The translations under genes and the position numbers were made by a program. A stretch of DNA of 60,521 bases, taken from positions 1-60,521 of the forward strand of contig JACNKP010000056.1 of NCBI GenBank assembly GCA_014381985.1, in the 5' to 3' direction. This document shows, piece after piece, positions 25,330 to 35,249 of this stretch. The DNA comes from SAR92 clade bacterium (GTDB taxonomy: Bacteria > Pseudomonadota > Gammaproteobacteria > Pseudomonadales > Porticoccaceae). Each line of letters opens with the position of its first letter. The stretch's first letter is position 1. A model generated the notes under the pieces. The model saw only the letters and a list, made by a program, of their open reading frames with translations, was not told where the DNA came from and made no database searches.

Positions 25330-27585
25330 CTATTTGCCCGCATCGACGTCCAAGCGGTCAACTTTCTGGAATCCCCGAGGCAACTTATGCCCGCGCCTAC
25401 CTCGCTCGCCACGGTAATGCTCTAAGTCTTTAGGCTTCATTAAAAGATAGCGTTTTCCCGAGTGAACGACTAGCGAATCACTTTCACCCACCACCGCATA
25501 ATCAACTACAAATTCTTCTCGGCTTTGCAATCTAGAACTAGGAATACTAATGATTTTATTGCCTTTGCCTCGCGCTAATTCCGGGATATCGCCGACAGGG
25601 AAAACCAACATACGCCCTTCATTGCTCACCGCGGCGATGTAGGCGTCATCTTGACTCACCATCTTTGGCTGTAAAATGCGACCACCTTTGGGAATGCTGA
25701 CTACGGCCTTGCCCGCTTTATTCTTAGTAAATAGATCGCCAACTTTGGTAATAAAACCATACCCAGCATCGGTACCCATTAGTACCTTTTGGTCATCAGC
25801 ACCCATAATTACGTCGGTGAATAGTGCGCCTGACGGCAGATTTAACCGCCCAGTGGCAGGTTCACCCTGACCTCGAGCCGATGGCAGGGTATGCCCCGCC
25901 AGAGAGTAGTAGCGCCCTGTAGAATCTTGCAAAAAGACATTCTGGTTACTACGCCCAAAGGCTGACGAGAGAAATTTATCTCCCGACTTATAACTGAGCG
26001 TGGTTGGGTCAATTTCATGTCCCTTAGCTGCTCTCACCCAGCCTTTGTCTGACAGCACAACTGTAATGGGTTCCGCCGTCAAAAGATCTTTTTCATTAAA
26101 CGCCTGAGCTTCACCTCGCTCCTTTAATGGCGACCGGCGAGCATCACCATATTCATCTGCGGTGCTTTTTAACTCATTCTTCACCAGAGTTTTCAAGCGG
26201 ATGTCTGAACCCAGTAGCAATTCAAGCTCAGCTTTCTCAGTCGCTAATTCATCCTGCTCCCCACGAATTTTAAATTCTTCTAGACGAGCTAACTGGCGTA
26301 ATTTGGTGTCCAGAATATATTCAGTCTGAGTATCTGACAAACCAAATCGAGCGATCAATGCTGGCTTAGGTTCGTCCTGAGTGCGGATGATATTAATCAC
26401 CTCGTCGATATTCAAAAAGGCGATCAACAAACCATCCAATAGGTGCAAACGCTTGTCTACTTTCTGTAACCGATATTCAAGACGGCGGCGAGTTACATCG
26501 ATACGAAAACGTAACCACTCTTTGAGAATCTGCCGTAAATTCATTACCGACGGCTTTCCATCAATGCCGATAATATTTAGGTTAATACGATAACTACGCT
26601 CTAAGTCAGTCGTAGCAAAAAGATGGTCCATCAGGGCATCTATATCAATCCTGTTAGAACGCGGAGTAATCACCAGGCGCGTTGGATTCTCATGGTCAGA
26701 CTCATCGCGTAAATCTTCCACCATTGGTAGTTTTTTATTGCGCATTTGCGCAGCAATTTGCTCAAGGATCTTTGACCCCGAAGCCTGGAATGGTAGGGCG
26801 GTGACGATCACGTCGCCATCTTCTTTATGCCAAATACCACGCATCTTCACCGAGCCACGGCCCGTCTCGTAGGTATTTAAAATATCTGCCGGTGAGGTAA
26901 TAATTTCGCCATCGGTGGGAAAGTCTGGCGCTTTGATGTAATCCATTAACTCTGGAATGGTCGCCTTGGGGTTGTCTAACAAATGCAGGCAGGCATTAAC
27001 CACTTCATTAAGATTGTGCGGCGGTATGTCGGTGGCCATGCCCACCGCAATGCCGGTAGTGCCATTGAGCAACACATTGGGCACTCGGGCTGGGAGAATT
27101 TCAGGCTCATCCATCGTGGCATCAAAATTAGGTCGCCAGTTAGCCGTGCCCTGACCCAGTTCAGACAGCAATACGTCTGCATACGCAGATAGTTTTGATT
27201 CGGTATAACGCATTGCTGCAAAGGATTTTGGGTCATCCGCCGAACCCCAGTTGCCCTGGCCGTCCACCAAAGGGTAACGGTACGAAAAAGGCTGGGCCAT
27301 TAACACCATCGCTTCGTAGGCAGCACTATCGCCGTGCGGGTGGAACTTACCGATAACATCGCCCACGGTACGCGCAGATTTTTTGTACTTGGCGCTGGCT
27401 TTCAGACCAAGCTCACTCATGGCATAGACAATTCTGCGCTGCACAGGCTTTAAGCCATCGCCAATATGAGGCAGCGCGCGATCCAGAATCACGTACATTG
27501 AATAATCTAAATATGCTTGCTCGGCATAAACGCTCACGGGCCTGCTTTCAAGGCCCTGATCATTAAAGGTTACGATATCGCTCAT
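25330..27585 (-). CDS. parC: DNA topoisomerase IV subunit A (ParC)
   Basis: 751 residues. N-terminal winged-helix/tower breakage-reunion domain with the catalytic Tyr127 in [10 protein letters not shown]. The quinolone-determining region [13 protein letters not shown] keeps Ser87 and Glu91 (the wild-type Ser/Glu pair). The C-terminal beta-pinwheel repeats ([25 protein letters not shown] and similar) match ParC rather than GyrA: the GyrA box is absent and the length suits ParC. It decatenates daughter chromosomes together with ParE. It lies 24 bases downstream of parE on the same strand, as in many gammaproteobacteria. Confidence 0.96.
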   Translation of the reverse strand: MSDIVTFNDQGLESRPVSVYAEQAYLDYSMYVILDRALPHIGDGLKPVQRRIVYAMSELGLKASAKYKKSARTVGDVIGKFHPHGDSAAYEAMVLMAQPFSYRYPLVDGQGNWGSADDPKSFAAMRYTESKLSAYADVLLSELGQGTANWRPNFDATMDEPEILPARVPNVLLNGTTGIAVGMATDIPPHNLNEVVNACLHLLDNPKATIPELMDYIKAPDFPTDGEIITSPADILNTYETGRGSVKMRGIWHKEDGDVIVTALPFQASGSKILEQIAAQMRNKKLPMVEDLRDESDHENPTRLVITPRSNRIDIDALMDHLFATTDLERSYRINLNIIGIDGKPSVMNLRQILKEWLRFRIDVTRRRLEYRLQKVDKRLHLLDGLLIAFLNIDEVINIIRTQDEPKPALIARFGLSDTQTEYILDTKLRQLARLEEFKIRGEQDELATEKAELELLLGSDIRLKTLVKNELKSTADEYGDARRSPLKERGEAQAFNEKDLLTAEPITVVLSDKGWVRAAKGHEIDPTTLSYKSGDKFLSSAFGRSNQNVFLQDSTGRYYSLAGHTLPSARGQGEPATGRLNLPSGALFTDVIMGADDQKVLMGTDAGYGFITKVGDLFTKNKAGKAVVSIPKGGRILQPKMVSQDDAYIAAVSNEGRMLVFPVGDIPELARGKGNKIISIPSSRLQSREEFVVDYAVVGESDSLVVHSGKRYLLMKPKDLEHYRGERGRRGHKLPRGFQKVDRLDVDAGK

Positions 27586-27609
27586 CGGTTTTCCTGTGTT
27601 GTAAATACT

Positions 27610-29502
27610 CTAAAGTTTGTTGGCATCGGTCAAATTACCTTTACTTTCCAACCAGTTACGTCGATCTGGGGCACGTTTCTTGGACAGCAACATATCCATC
27701 ATACTGTCCGTATTATCGCCGGGCTCTAACGTAAGTTGCACTAAACGTCGAGTATCTGGGTCCATGGTTGTTTCACGTAATTGCAGTGGATTCATCTCGC
27801 CTAGACCTTTAAAGCGCTGCACATTGACTTTGCCGCGCTTCTTTTCAGCTTGAATGCGATCGAGAATGCCCTGCTTTTCAGCCTCATCCAATGCATAGTA
27901 AACATCTTTACCAACATCGATTCTAAACAGTGGTGGCATCGCCACATAAACATGCCCTTGGCTCACTAAGGGTCTAAAATGCCGAACGAAAAGAGCGCAC
28001 AGTAGCGTGGCAATATGTAAACCGTCAGAGTCAGCATCGGCCAAAATACAAACCTTGTGATAGCGCAAGGAGTCTAAATCATCGACGGCAGGATCCACCC
28101 CCAGCGCGACAGAAATATCATGCACTTCTTGAGAGCCTAAAATCTCTTGAGAATCGACTTCCCAGGTATTCAGAATTTTACCGCGCAGCGGCATGATCGC
28201 CTGATGTTCTCGGTTGCGAGCCTGCTTGGCTGAGCCCCCAGCGGAGTCTCCCTCTACCAAGAAAATCTCACAACGCTCTGGTTCGCCACTGGAGCAATCA
28301 GCTAGCTTTCCTGGAAGTGCAGGCCCCTGAGTAATTTTTTTACGCACCACCTTTTTACTTGCTCGCATACGGCGTTGCGCGGCGTATATACACAGCTCAG
28401 CCAATTTTTCGGCGTCTTCGGTATGTTGGTTTAACCATAGACTAAAAGCATCTTTAACAACCCCAGAAACAAAGGCTGCTACTTCTCGAGAAGATAGTCG
28501 GTCTTTGGTCTGACCGGAAAATTGCGGATCGGCCAGCTTAGATGAGAGGACAAAACTACATCGGTCCCAAATGTCATCTGGGGCTAATTTGATGCCCCTA
28601 GGCAGTAAGTTTCTAAACTCGCAGAATTCACGCATCGCCTCTAAAAGACCCGTGCGCATGCCATTTACGTGGGTGCCGCCTTGAGGGGTAGGAATTAGAT
28701 TCACGTAACTTTCTTGAACTAACTCACCTCCCTCTGGCATCCATTGAACAGCCCAATCTACCGCTTCATTTTCCGCAGCAAAGATGCCGATAAACGGCTC
28801 CGCAGGTAGTACTTCCCATCCATGCAAGGCGCCTGCGAGATAATCTTTTAGACCATCTTCGTAATACCACTCTTCACTGTCTTTGGTGTTTTCATCATGA
28901 AAACTGACAGTCAATCCGCCGCATAGAACTGCCTTAGCCCGAAGCACATGACGCAATCGTGACACAGAGAATTTGATAGAATCAAAGTAAACCGCGTTTG
29001 GCCAAAACCGCAAGATGGTGCCTGTATTACGTTGCCCGCAGGTGTCAATAACCTTCAGGTCTGAGGTTTTTTCACCGTTGGCAAACATCATTTGATGTAC
29101 CTTGCCGTCACGCTTTACCGTGACCTCTAAGGTATTTGACAAAGCATTAACAACCGATACACCTACACCATGAAGTCCCCCTGAAAACTGATAGTTATCA
29201 TTGGAGAATTTACCTCCAGAATGCAAGGTTGACAGAATAACTTCAACACCAGGAACCTGTTGCTCTGGATGAATGTCCACTGGCATACCACGGCCATCGT
29301 CGCAGACCGACAATGAACCATCTTTATGCAGAGTGACCTCCACTCGGCTGGCATGACCAGCCAGAGCTTCATCGACGCTGTTATCGACAACCTCTTGAGC
29401 TAGATGGTTTGGTCGGGTAGTGTCGGTGTACATGCCCGGACGTTTTCGAACAGGGTCTAGCCCGGTAAGAACCTCGATATCTTTTGCGTTATAGTTGCTC
29501 AT
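27610..29502 (-). CDS. parE: DNA topoisomerase IV subunit B (ParE)
   Basis: 630 residues. GHKL ATPase domain (YTDTTRPNHLAQEVVDNSVDEAL, DDGRGMPVDIHPE, GGLHGVGVSVVNALS), transducer domain, and TOPRIM domain with EIFLVEGDSAGGSAKQARNREHQAIMPLRGK and the metal motif DADSDG. The short length, lacking the 170-residue GyrB insert, separates it from GyrB. With ParC it forms topoisomerase IV. It heads the parE-parC pair and lies 13 bases downstream of yqiA, so the larger unit nudF-yqiB-cpdA-yqiA-parE-parC keeps the classic gammaproteobacterial order. Confidence 0.96.
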   Translation of the reverse strand: MSNYNAKDIEVLTGLDPVRKRPGMYTDTTRPNHLAQEVVDNSVDEALAGHASRVEVTLHKDGSLSVCDDGRGMPVDIHPEQQVPGVEVILSTLHSGGKFSNDNYQFSGGLHGVGVSVVNALSNTLEVTVKRDGKVHQMMFANGEKTSDLKVIDTCGQRNTGTILRFWPNAVYFDSIKFSVSRLRHVLRAKAVLCGGLTVSFHDENTKDSEEWYYEDGLKDYLAGALHGWEVLPAEPFIGIFAAENEAVDWAVQWMPEGGELVQESYVNLIPTPQGGTHVNGMRTGLLEAMREFCEFRNLLPRGIKLAPDDIWDRCSFVLSSKLADPQFSGQTKDRLSSREVAAFVSGVVKDAFSLWLNQHTEDAEKLAELCIYAAQRRMRASKKVVRKKITQGPALPGKLADCSSGEPERCEIFLVEGDSAGGSAKQARNREHQAIMPLRGKILNTWEVDSQEILGSQEVHDISVALGVDPAVDDLDSLRYHKVCILADADSDGLHIATLLCALFVRHFRPLVSQGHVYVAMPPLFRIDVGKDVYYALDEAEKQGILDRIQAEKKRGKVNVQRFKGLGEMNPLQLRETTMDPDTRRLVQLTLEPGDNTDSMMDMLLSKKRAPDRRNWLESKGNLTDANKL

Positions 29503-29515
29503 GACACTCTTATGG

Positions 29516-30103
29516 TTAGTTTATGGTTGAATCTAAAATCAGGAACTGGTGAATCGCTTCCAGATGCTGATCATAATCTATAAAGCTGTGGTCGCCACCC
29601 TGTTCGACAATTATTTTTGCTCCAGTATAACGAGCCTGAGCATCTCGGCAATCAAGTACTTCATCACCTGTTTGTAACAATACCAAATAGTTAGCCAAAT
29701 GCTTTATTTGAACGGGATCTAGGTGCCGAAACTCTTCAATATGATTTTTCTCGAATACCCACTTCTCACCCGTTACATAATTAGCATTTTCGCCCAGCCA
29801 ATGATCTAGTCCGCGAGCGGGACTAACCACTGGATTAATCAACACGCTTCGCAGGTTGTATTGTTCCGCCAAGCAGGTAGCAAAAAAACCGCCCATAGAG
29901 CTACCGACAACAAAGAGCGGCTCAGGCAAATGATCTTCTACTATTGATCGCAGTATTTTTAACGCGGCGTTACCAAAGGGTGGCAATGCTGGACAAAGGA
30001 ATTTTATGTCAGGAGCATTAAGCGCTAGCCACTGTTGTGTTTGAATGGCTTTTTTCGATTGAGGCGAACTGTTAAACCCGTGTAAATAGAGCAGTGTTGG
30101 CAT
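29516..30103 (-). CDS. yqiA: YqiA-type esterase
   Basis: 195 residues of the alpha/beta-hydrolase UPF0227/YqiA family. It starts MPTLLYLHGFNSSPQSKKA (oxyanion region). The nucleophile elbow is GSSMGGFFA, the acid lies in LLQTGDEVLDCRDA, and the catalytic His is in QGGDHSFIDYDQH. E. coli YqiA hydrolyses short acyl esters such as palmitoyl-CoA in vitro; the physiological substrate is not settled. It is between cpdA and parE on the same strand, as in E. coli. Confidence 0.92.
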   Translation of the reverse strand: MPTLLYLHGFNSSPQSKKAIQTQQWLALNAPDIKFLCPALPPFGNAALKILRSIVEDHLPEPLFVVGSSMGGFFATCLAEQYNLRSVLINPVVSPARGLDHWLGENANYVTGEKWVFEKNHIEEFRHLDPVQIKHLANYLVLLQTGDEVLDCRDAQARYTGAKIIVEQGGDHSFIDYDQHLEAIHQFLILDSTIN

Positions 30104-30171
30104 AGGGGACTACTCTTCAAATCAATCTGTATTATAGCGAAAGATCAGAAGAGTCGTTGATTGTTTTTGCC

Positions 30172-30960
30172 TTAGTATCCGGTAGTATGGATGTCGGGCC
30201 TCTGCTGGAAACCAGTAATAAATTCGACACCTGTTTCCATTGCGCCACTAGCCTTTAAGTTGAGCCAACGATAGCCAGGAGGTTGATCTGACAGGGCAAA
30301 ATCATCACTATTCTGTCTAAATTGAATGCAACTAGATGGTGTCGTATGGAGTATTAGCTCACCCCATAACCCGTCAAAATGCTGATGCACATGGCCTGTG
30401 ATTACCGCCTTCACGTTGCCATGCTGTATGAGAAGATTATACAAGGCATCAGCGTTTTGGATTTTTTGTGCATCCAGCCAGCGGCAGCCAACCTCAACAG
30501 GGCTGTGGTGCATAGCGATTAAAACCGCCCTCCCAGCGAGCTGCTCCAAACCCACCTTTACCTGCTGTAGTTGGGCTTCAGAAATATGGCCAATCGGTGT
30601 GCCAGGTTGCGAGCTATCTAAGGTTAAGATTCCCCATTCACCCATTTCTACGACAGCGCGATGAGGATAATTAATTAAGCCCTTTTGCATTAATTCAGAA
30701 TCATCATGATTACCAGGCAACCAGATTATCTGTTTGCCCTTTTCTACTAATAATTGATTGAGGAGAACATAGGCCTCAGCATTCGATTCTCCGGATAGAT
30801 CTCCGGATAATAGTAACAGGTCATCCCCACGCCCCTCATCATCAAGGGCGTTAAGAACCGCTTTAAAACTATCGAGAGTATTAACGCCCCCCACTGTCGC
30901 GTTTTTGTCTGATCCTAGGTGGAGATCGGTAATCTGGGTTATTTGAATGCAGTCCTTCAT
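30172..30960 (-). CDS. cpdA: 3',5'-cyclic AMP phosphodiesterase (CpdA)
   Basis: 262-residue metallophosphoesterase. The five metal-ligand blocks are visible in order: QITDLHLG, LLLSGDLSGE, LPGNHDDSEL, AMHHSPVEVG and ITGHVHQHF. It hydrolyses cAMP, lowering signalling through CRP. It starts 2 bases after the yqiB stop, so the two are co-translated. The gene order yqiB-cpdA-yqiA-parE is the E. coli order, which strengthens the CpdA call over other calcineurin-like phosphoesterases. Confidence 0.92.
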   Translation of the reverse strand: MKDCIQITQITDLHLGSDKNATVGGVNTLDSFKAVLNALDDEGRGDDLLLLSGDLSGESNAEAYVLLNQLLVEKGKQIIWLPGNHDDSELMQKGLINYPHRAVVEMGEWGILTLDSSQPGTPIGHISEAQLQQVKVGLEQLAGRAVLIAMHHSPVEVGCRWLDAQKIQNADALYNLLIQHGNVKAVITGHVHQHFDGLWGELILHTTPSSCIQFRQNSDDFALSDQPPGYRWLNLKASGAMETGVEFITGFQQRPDIHTTGY

Positions 30961-30962
30961 TA

Positions 30963-31403
30963 TTAAGCTTCCGAGGCCATAATGCCGTGGTGCAAACCGT
31001 AAGCCAGAACCTCACCTAGAAAAATATTCCACTGCCACTTTTCATCTACAGCCTGTCGACCGACTGTCTCAGTTAAAGCCCAGGGAATCGTTCGATCTGA
31101 GCACCATTCAATGACCTCAGCCATTTTTGCATCTCGATATGAGCGTACCTTTACCTCTATTTTAGGCATCCAGTACGGTCCCACCTGTTCGGTAATAATA
31201 TTCAAGGTGCTGGTGTACTTAGCCACTTCAATCACCTCGATAGATAACCCAGACGTTGGCCGCTCCTGAGAATGAAGTAGTACCTTTGAGCCCAGCTGTG
31301 TTGAATCTATGGCCGTTTTCTGTAGACGACGATAATTACGTTCGCATTCATCATGCAACTCCGTCAAATCAAGATGTCGTCTTCGATTTTCAAAAAAAGC
31401 CAC
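30963..31403 (-). CDS. yqiB: YqiB family protein (DUF1249)
   Basis: 146 residues, a small soluble protein of the DUF1249 family with no known function. Family landmarks are the N-terminal RRRHLDLTELHDECERNYRRLQK, the central YWMPKIEVKVRSYRDAKMAEVIEW and the C-terminal KWQWNIFLGEVLAYGLHHG. No catalytic motif, membrane segment or signal is visible. Its fixed place between nudF and cpdA across gammaproteobacteria, including here, is the only clue to a role. Confidence 0.88.
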   Translation of the reverse strand: MAFFENRRRHLDLTELHDECERNYRRLQKTAIDSTQLGSKVLLHSQERPTSGLSIEVIEVAKYTSTLNIITEQVGPYWMPKIEVKVRSYRDAKMAEVIEWCSDRTIPWALTETVGRQAVDEKWQWNIFLGEVLAYGLHHGIMASEA

Positions 31404-31478
31404 TTCTTTTTCCCTTAATCCTATTTTGCTATCACTATCAATATTAGCTTCATCTTACTATTAAATCTGCTGACTTTT

Positions 31479-32081
31479 TCACAAATTTTTATGGTGTTGC
31501 TGAAGCCACAGTAAGCCAATCGTTACCGCGGCACTATTGAGTACCCCATCAATTAATGCCTGCTGAGCCTCATGATAAGACCACACATGCAATAATATAT
31601 CTTCATTCTCGCTCTCCAAACCAAAGACACCCTGCTTGTCTCGCAAATCGACCAAACCACAAAACATATGCATTTTTTCATCAGTGCCACCGGCACTAAC
31701 CAAATAGTCACACATAGGAATTAACTTTTCCACTGCCAGTCCAGCTTCCTCCTGCAACTCTCGATGAGCCACATCGATTGGCATTTCGCCAGGCTCCATC
31801 ATTCCAGCCACTACTTCATATTGCCAGGGCCCCTGATTATCATCTAGCGCCCCGATTCGAAATTGTTCAACTAAACCGACTAAATGATTTACCGGATCGT
31901 AAAGTAGCACTCCAACGGCTGCGCCGCGCTGAAATAATTCCCGCGTTATTGGAGCGCTCCAACCACCCTTAAAGAGGCGATGGCTTACCTTCAGTTTTGC
32001 AACCCTAAAAAACCCTTGGAATACAGTTTCCGTCGCTTCAACGTGAACATCTGACTGATTAAATTGGTGTTTTTTGACCAT
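31479..32081 (-). CDS. nudF: ADP-ribose pyrophosphatase (NudF)
   Basis: 200 residues, a Nudix hydrolase splitting ADP-ribose into AMP and ribose-5-phosphate. The Nudix box is complete (residues about 98-120): it begins AGMMEPGE and continues to RELQEEAGL, fitting G-x5-E-x7-REUxEExGU. The preceding LVGLVEQFRIGALD and the following YLVSAGGTDEKMHMF are ADPRase-family features. It is first in the nudF-yqiB-cpdA-yqiA run and diverges from tolC, the same arrangement as in enterics and pseudomonads. Confidence 0.94.
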   Translation of the reverse strand: MVKKHQFNQSDVHVEATETVFQGFFRVAKLKVSHRLFKGGWSAPITRELFQRGAAVGVLLYDPVNHLVGLVEQFRIGALDDNQGPWQYEVVAGMMEPGEMPIDVAHRELQEEAGLAVEKLIPMCDYLVSAGGTDEKMHMFCGLVDLRDKQGVFGLESENEDILLHVWSYHEAQQALIDGVLNSAAVTIGLLWLQQHHKNL

Positions 32082-32340
32082 TTTTAACTTTTCACTCGTA
32101 TAAAGTTGCCTATATAGTACGTTAAAATAACATGCTTAAGACCGCTTGATTAATTATAAGGTCAACGAATTGGGGCAAGACACGTTTGGTTCTATTTAGT
32201 AGCTTTTTGTAACCATTTTGAATCTAATGCTATCTGTAACAGCGTCTTAGTTAAGGGAATTTGCTAATCACTATAACCTAGACAAGTCTGGTAAAATGCC
32301 CGTTTAAAGCGCCCACAATGGAAATTATCATGGAGTTTGT

Positions 32341-33738
32341 ATGTTGAAGGTAAGACAAGGATTTTTAACACTTTGCAGTGTTCTCTTAATATCGCAGGGT
32401 AGTGCGGCGGATTCTTTAAAAGATATTTATGAACTAGCACTGCAGAGCGACCCAACCTTGCGTGCTGCGCGTGCTAATTTTCAAGTAGGTCGAGAAACTG
32501 AAAATATCAGTCGCGCCTACTTACTCCCAGTTATTTCAGCTTCAGCTGACTTCAGCCAGGCAGAAAGAAACAGTGAATCATCGCAAGTCTATTCGTTTAT
32601 CTCAGCTAATCCTTTTGTCAGTAAAAACTTTTCAGATACTGACTCAACGACCTATAGTGTTTCACTAACCCAAGCCATATTTGATATGCCCGCTTGGTAT
32701 CAGTTTCAGCGTGGCAAAGCGCTCAGCAAAAGTGCGGCTGCGCAGTTTGCCGCGGAACAGCAGACTTTGATCTTAAGGGTCAGCAGTGCCTATCTAGCTA
32801 CACTACGCGCCTATGATAACCATGAAACACGTAAGGCAGAGCAACGAGCCATTCAACGACAACTAGAGCAAACTAGAGAGCGTTTTGAAGTAGGTTTGCT
32901 ACCAGTAACAGATGTTCATGAAGCCCAAGCAGTTTTTGACGATGCCTTGGTGAATAGTCTTGAAGCCCGCGGCGCTGTCAACATCGCCTTTGATGCGTTG
33001 CAAGTGCTCACCGGTAAAAACCATAGTGTTCTGTCAGGATTGAAAGCAGAGTTTATGGCGGTTAATCCGGTCCCTCTTGATAGTCAAGATTGGGTAAATT
33101 TTTCTCTCAGCAACAACTATCAATTGAAAGTTTCTAAACTTGGTAAAGACGCCTCTTATAACGAAGCCAAGGCGGCTACAGCACAACTTTTCCCAAAGGT
33201 TACTGCTAATGCGCGTTATTCAGATTCAGATCAAGATGGAACGCAAGTTAGCTATCTTCCTTCAGAAAGTATTTCTGAAATCTCATCTTTAAGTGATGGT
33301 CATAGTTTTGGTATTTCGGTGAGTATGCCAATATGGGCTAGCGGCATCAATGCCGGAAGAAGGCAAGCAAAACAACGCGCAATTGCATCGAGTGAAAATT
33401 TCGAAGTAGCAACGCGCAATACAGTGCAAACAGCGCGCAGTCGTCATCAGCTAGTCATTACCAACGCTGCTCGCGTTAAAGCGCGTAACCAGGCCATTAC
33501 CTCAGCCCAAAGTGCTCTGGGGGCCACCCAAGCTGGATACGAAGTTGGCACGCGCAATATTGTTGATGTGCTTGCAGCTCAGCGCTCTGTTTTCCAGGCC
33601 AAACGAAACTATGCCAATGCGCGATACGACTATATTTTCGCTATGATGAGTTTAAAAGAAGTGGCAGGGCAGTTGTCACCCGATGACATATACCAACTGA
33701 ATGCCTGGTTAGATCCTAGTTTAGCTGTGTCTAAATAG
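32341..33738 (+). CDS. tolC: TolC-family outer membrane efflux channel
   Basis: 465 residues. A cleavable signal peptide (about 1-22, ending GSAA-DS) is followed by the two OEP repeats that form the trimeric beta barrel and alpha-helical tunnel (DIYELALQSDPTLRAARAN and YEVGTRNIVDVLAAQRSVFQAKRNYANARYD are the matching repeat landmarks). It is the common exit duct for type I secretion and RND/ABC efflux. No inner-membrane partner is adjacent. It is divergent from nudF and overlaps the end of convergent waaA by 8 bases. Confidence 0.94.
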   Translation: MLKVRQGFLTLCSVLLISQGSAADSLKDIYELALQSDPTLRAARANFQVGRETENISRAYLLPVISASADFSQAERNSESSQVYSFISANPFVSKNFSDTDSTTYSVSLTQAIFDMPAWYQFQRGKALSKSAAAQFAAEQQTLILRVSSAYLATLRAYDNHETRKAEQRAIQRQLEQTRERFEVGLLPVTDVHEAQAVFDDALVNSLEARGAVNIAFDALQVLTGKNHSVLSGLKAEFMAVNPVPLDSQDWVNFSLSNNYQLKVSKLGKDASYNEAKAATAQLFPKVTANARYSDSDQDGTQVSYLPSESISEISSLSDGHSFGISVSMPIWASGINAGRRQAKQRAIASSENFEVATRNTVQTARSRHQLVITNAARVKARNQAITSAQSALGATQAGYEVGTRNIVDVLAAQRSVFQAKRNYANARYDYIFAMMSLKEVAGQLSPDDIYQLNAWLDPSLAVSK

Positions 33739-34999
33739 CCTGGGCAATAATGACAAGCAACCTATCTAGGGCGCCGCGGTTAGCAACCGCTACGTGGCGT
33801 GCTGCTTCACCCATTTGAATTCTATGGGTCTCATCTTGCAGTAACATCACAGATTGATTGGCAAGATCATCGACATCTTGACAGACCTTCATCCCTCCAG
33901 CCTCCGTCAGTAAATGAGCTATTCCGGTGAAATTAAACAGGTGTGGTCCTGTTAATACCGGGACTCCCCAAGCGGCTGGCTCAATCATGTTATGCCCACC
34001 TGTTGGCACGAAACTCCCGCCAACAAAAGCTAGGTCGCAAGCACCAAAGAAAGCCATCAATTCTCCCATGCTATCGCCAAGTAATATGTCAGCCTCGGCA
34101 ACTGTAGCGTTTTCACTCCGCCTCGCGATACTAAAGCCTGCCGATTTGCATAGATTGGCAACCTGATTAAACCGTTCTGGGTGGCGCGGAACTATAACTA
34201 GGAGCACAGATTCTAGCTGTGCTTTTATTTCAGCAAAGGCTGCCAAGATTATTTCGTCTTCCCCTTTATGGGTACTGGCGGCTAAAAACACTCTTCTCTG
34301 GGTAGTGCCGCGCCAGTCTTTAGATAATTGCTCCACCGTACCCATTAGAGAAGGGTCTATCTTTAAATCAAACTTAATGTTTCCAGTCACCGTCACCGCA
34401 GTATCTGGCAACCCGAGACTTTGAAAGCGTTGAGCATCATCATTATGCTGTGCCGCCACTGTGTGTAGGCCATGTAACATTGGACGAACCAAGCTACTAA
34501 TGTGCTGATAAGCCCGAGCAGACTTTTCAGATAGTCGTCCATTGGCCAAGATGACTGGAATATCACGTTTATTGCACGCAGCAATAGTATTTGGCCACAA
34601 TTCGGTTTCCATAATAATTAATAATTTTGGTCGTACCCTACCTAAAAATCTGGCAACCGCATCAGGCATATCATAAGGCGCATAACTATGTTCTACAGAA
34701 TCACCAAAAGCCGCCAAAATGCGCTCTGAGCCGGTTGGCGTCATACTGGTTACCATCAACCGATGTTCGGGGTATTTCTCCTGTAGGGCATTAACCAGAG
34801 GCACTGCGGCTAGGGTTTCACCCACAGATACTGCATGCAGCCAAATAATCTCCTTGTTCGAATCAAGATCATTCACAAATCCAAATCGTTCTGCCCAACG
34901 TTTGGCATAGTTGGGTGATTTAACCGCACGCCAAAGCAACCGCAGGCAGATGACCGGCAGTAAACAATAAAAAAATGCTGTATATATAAACCTAGGCAT
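33731..34999 (-). CDS. waaA: 3-deoxy-D-manno-octulosonic acid (Kdo) transferase WaaA
   Basis: 422 residues. An N-terminal hydrophobic anchor (about 4-22) and a GT-B glycosyltransferase with the GT30 motifs WLHAVSVGETLAA (catalytic Glu), MTPTGSERI, MIMETELWPN, and FVGGSFVPTGGHNMIEPAAWG near the CMP-Kdo site. It adds Kdo to lipid IVA at the inner face of the inner membrane, an essential step of LPS core assembly. It is convergent with tolC (8-base overlap) and divergent from the LtaS-like gene; the next genes also concern envelope glycans. Confidence 0.96.
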   Translation of the reverse strand: MPRFIYTAFFYCLLPVICLRLLWRAVKSPNYAKRWAERFGFVNDLDSNKEIIWLHAVSVGETLAAVPLVNALQEKYPEHRLMVTSMTPTGSERILAAFGDSVEHSYAPYDMPDAVARFLGRVRPKLLIIMETELWPNTIAACNKRDIPVILANGRLSEKSARAYQHISSLVRPMLHGLHTVAAQHNDDAQRFQSLGLPDTAVTVTGNIKFDLKIDPSLMGTVEQLSKDWRGTTQRRVFLAASTHKGEDEIILAAFAEIKAQLESVLLVIVPRHPERFNQVANLCKSAGFSIARRSENATVAEADILLGDSMGELMAFFGACDLAFVGGSFVPTGGHNMIEPAAWGVPVLTGPHLFNFTGIAHLLTEAGGMKVCQDVDDLANQSVMLLQDETHRIQMGEAARHVAVANRGALDRLLVIIAQAI

Positions 35000-35249
35000 A
35001 GTGGGTCTAAATAACCTTTAATAAATAAAAAACGATTGCACTCAAAATTACCAAGAATGAGTAAAACGACTATCGTAACCTAGTAGAATTTTTCGTCGAC
35101 AACTAATGATAACCTATCTGCAACTAGGTATGTTTTTAAGGGTCGACCTACCGAGAGAAATCCACAGGTTTGGTTTCATGATAAAATATTAACTGGTCAA
35201 TTTAATTATTCGTTGCCCTCCATCGACAAGCAGAGTCCGAGACTATTTT

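Noticed and set aside
34975-34995. LexA-like CTGTATATATA sequence upstream of waaA
   Set aside because: The second CAG half-site is missing, and it overlaps the waaA coding start.
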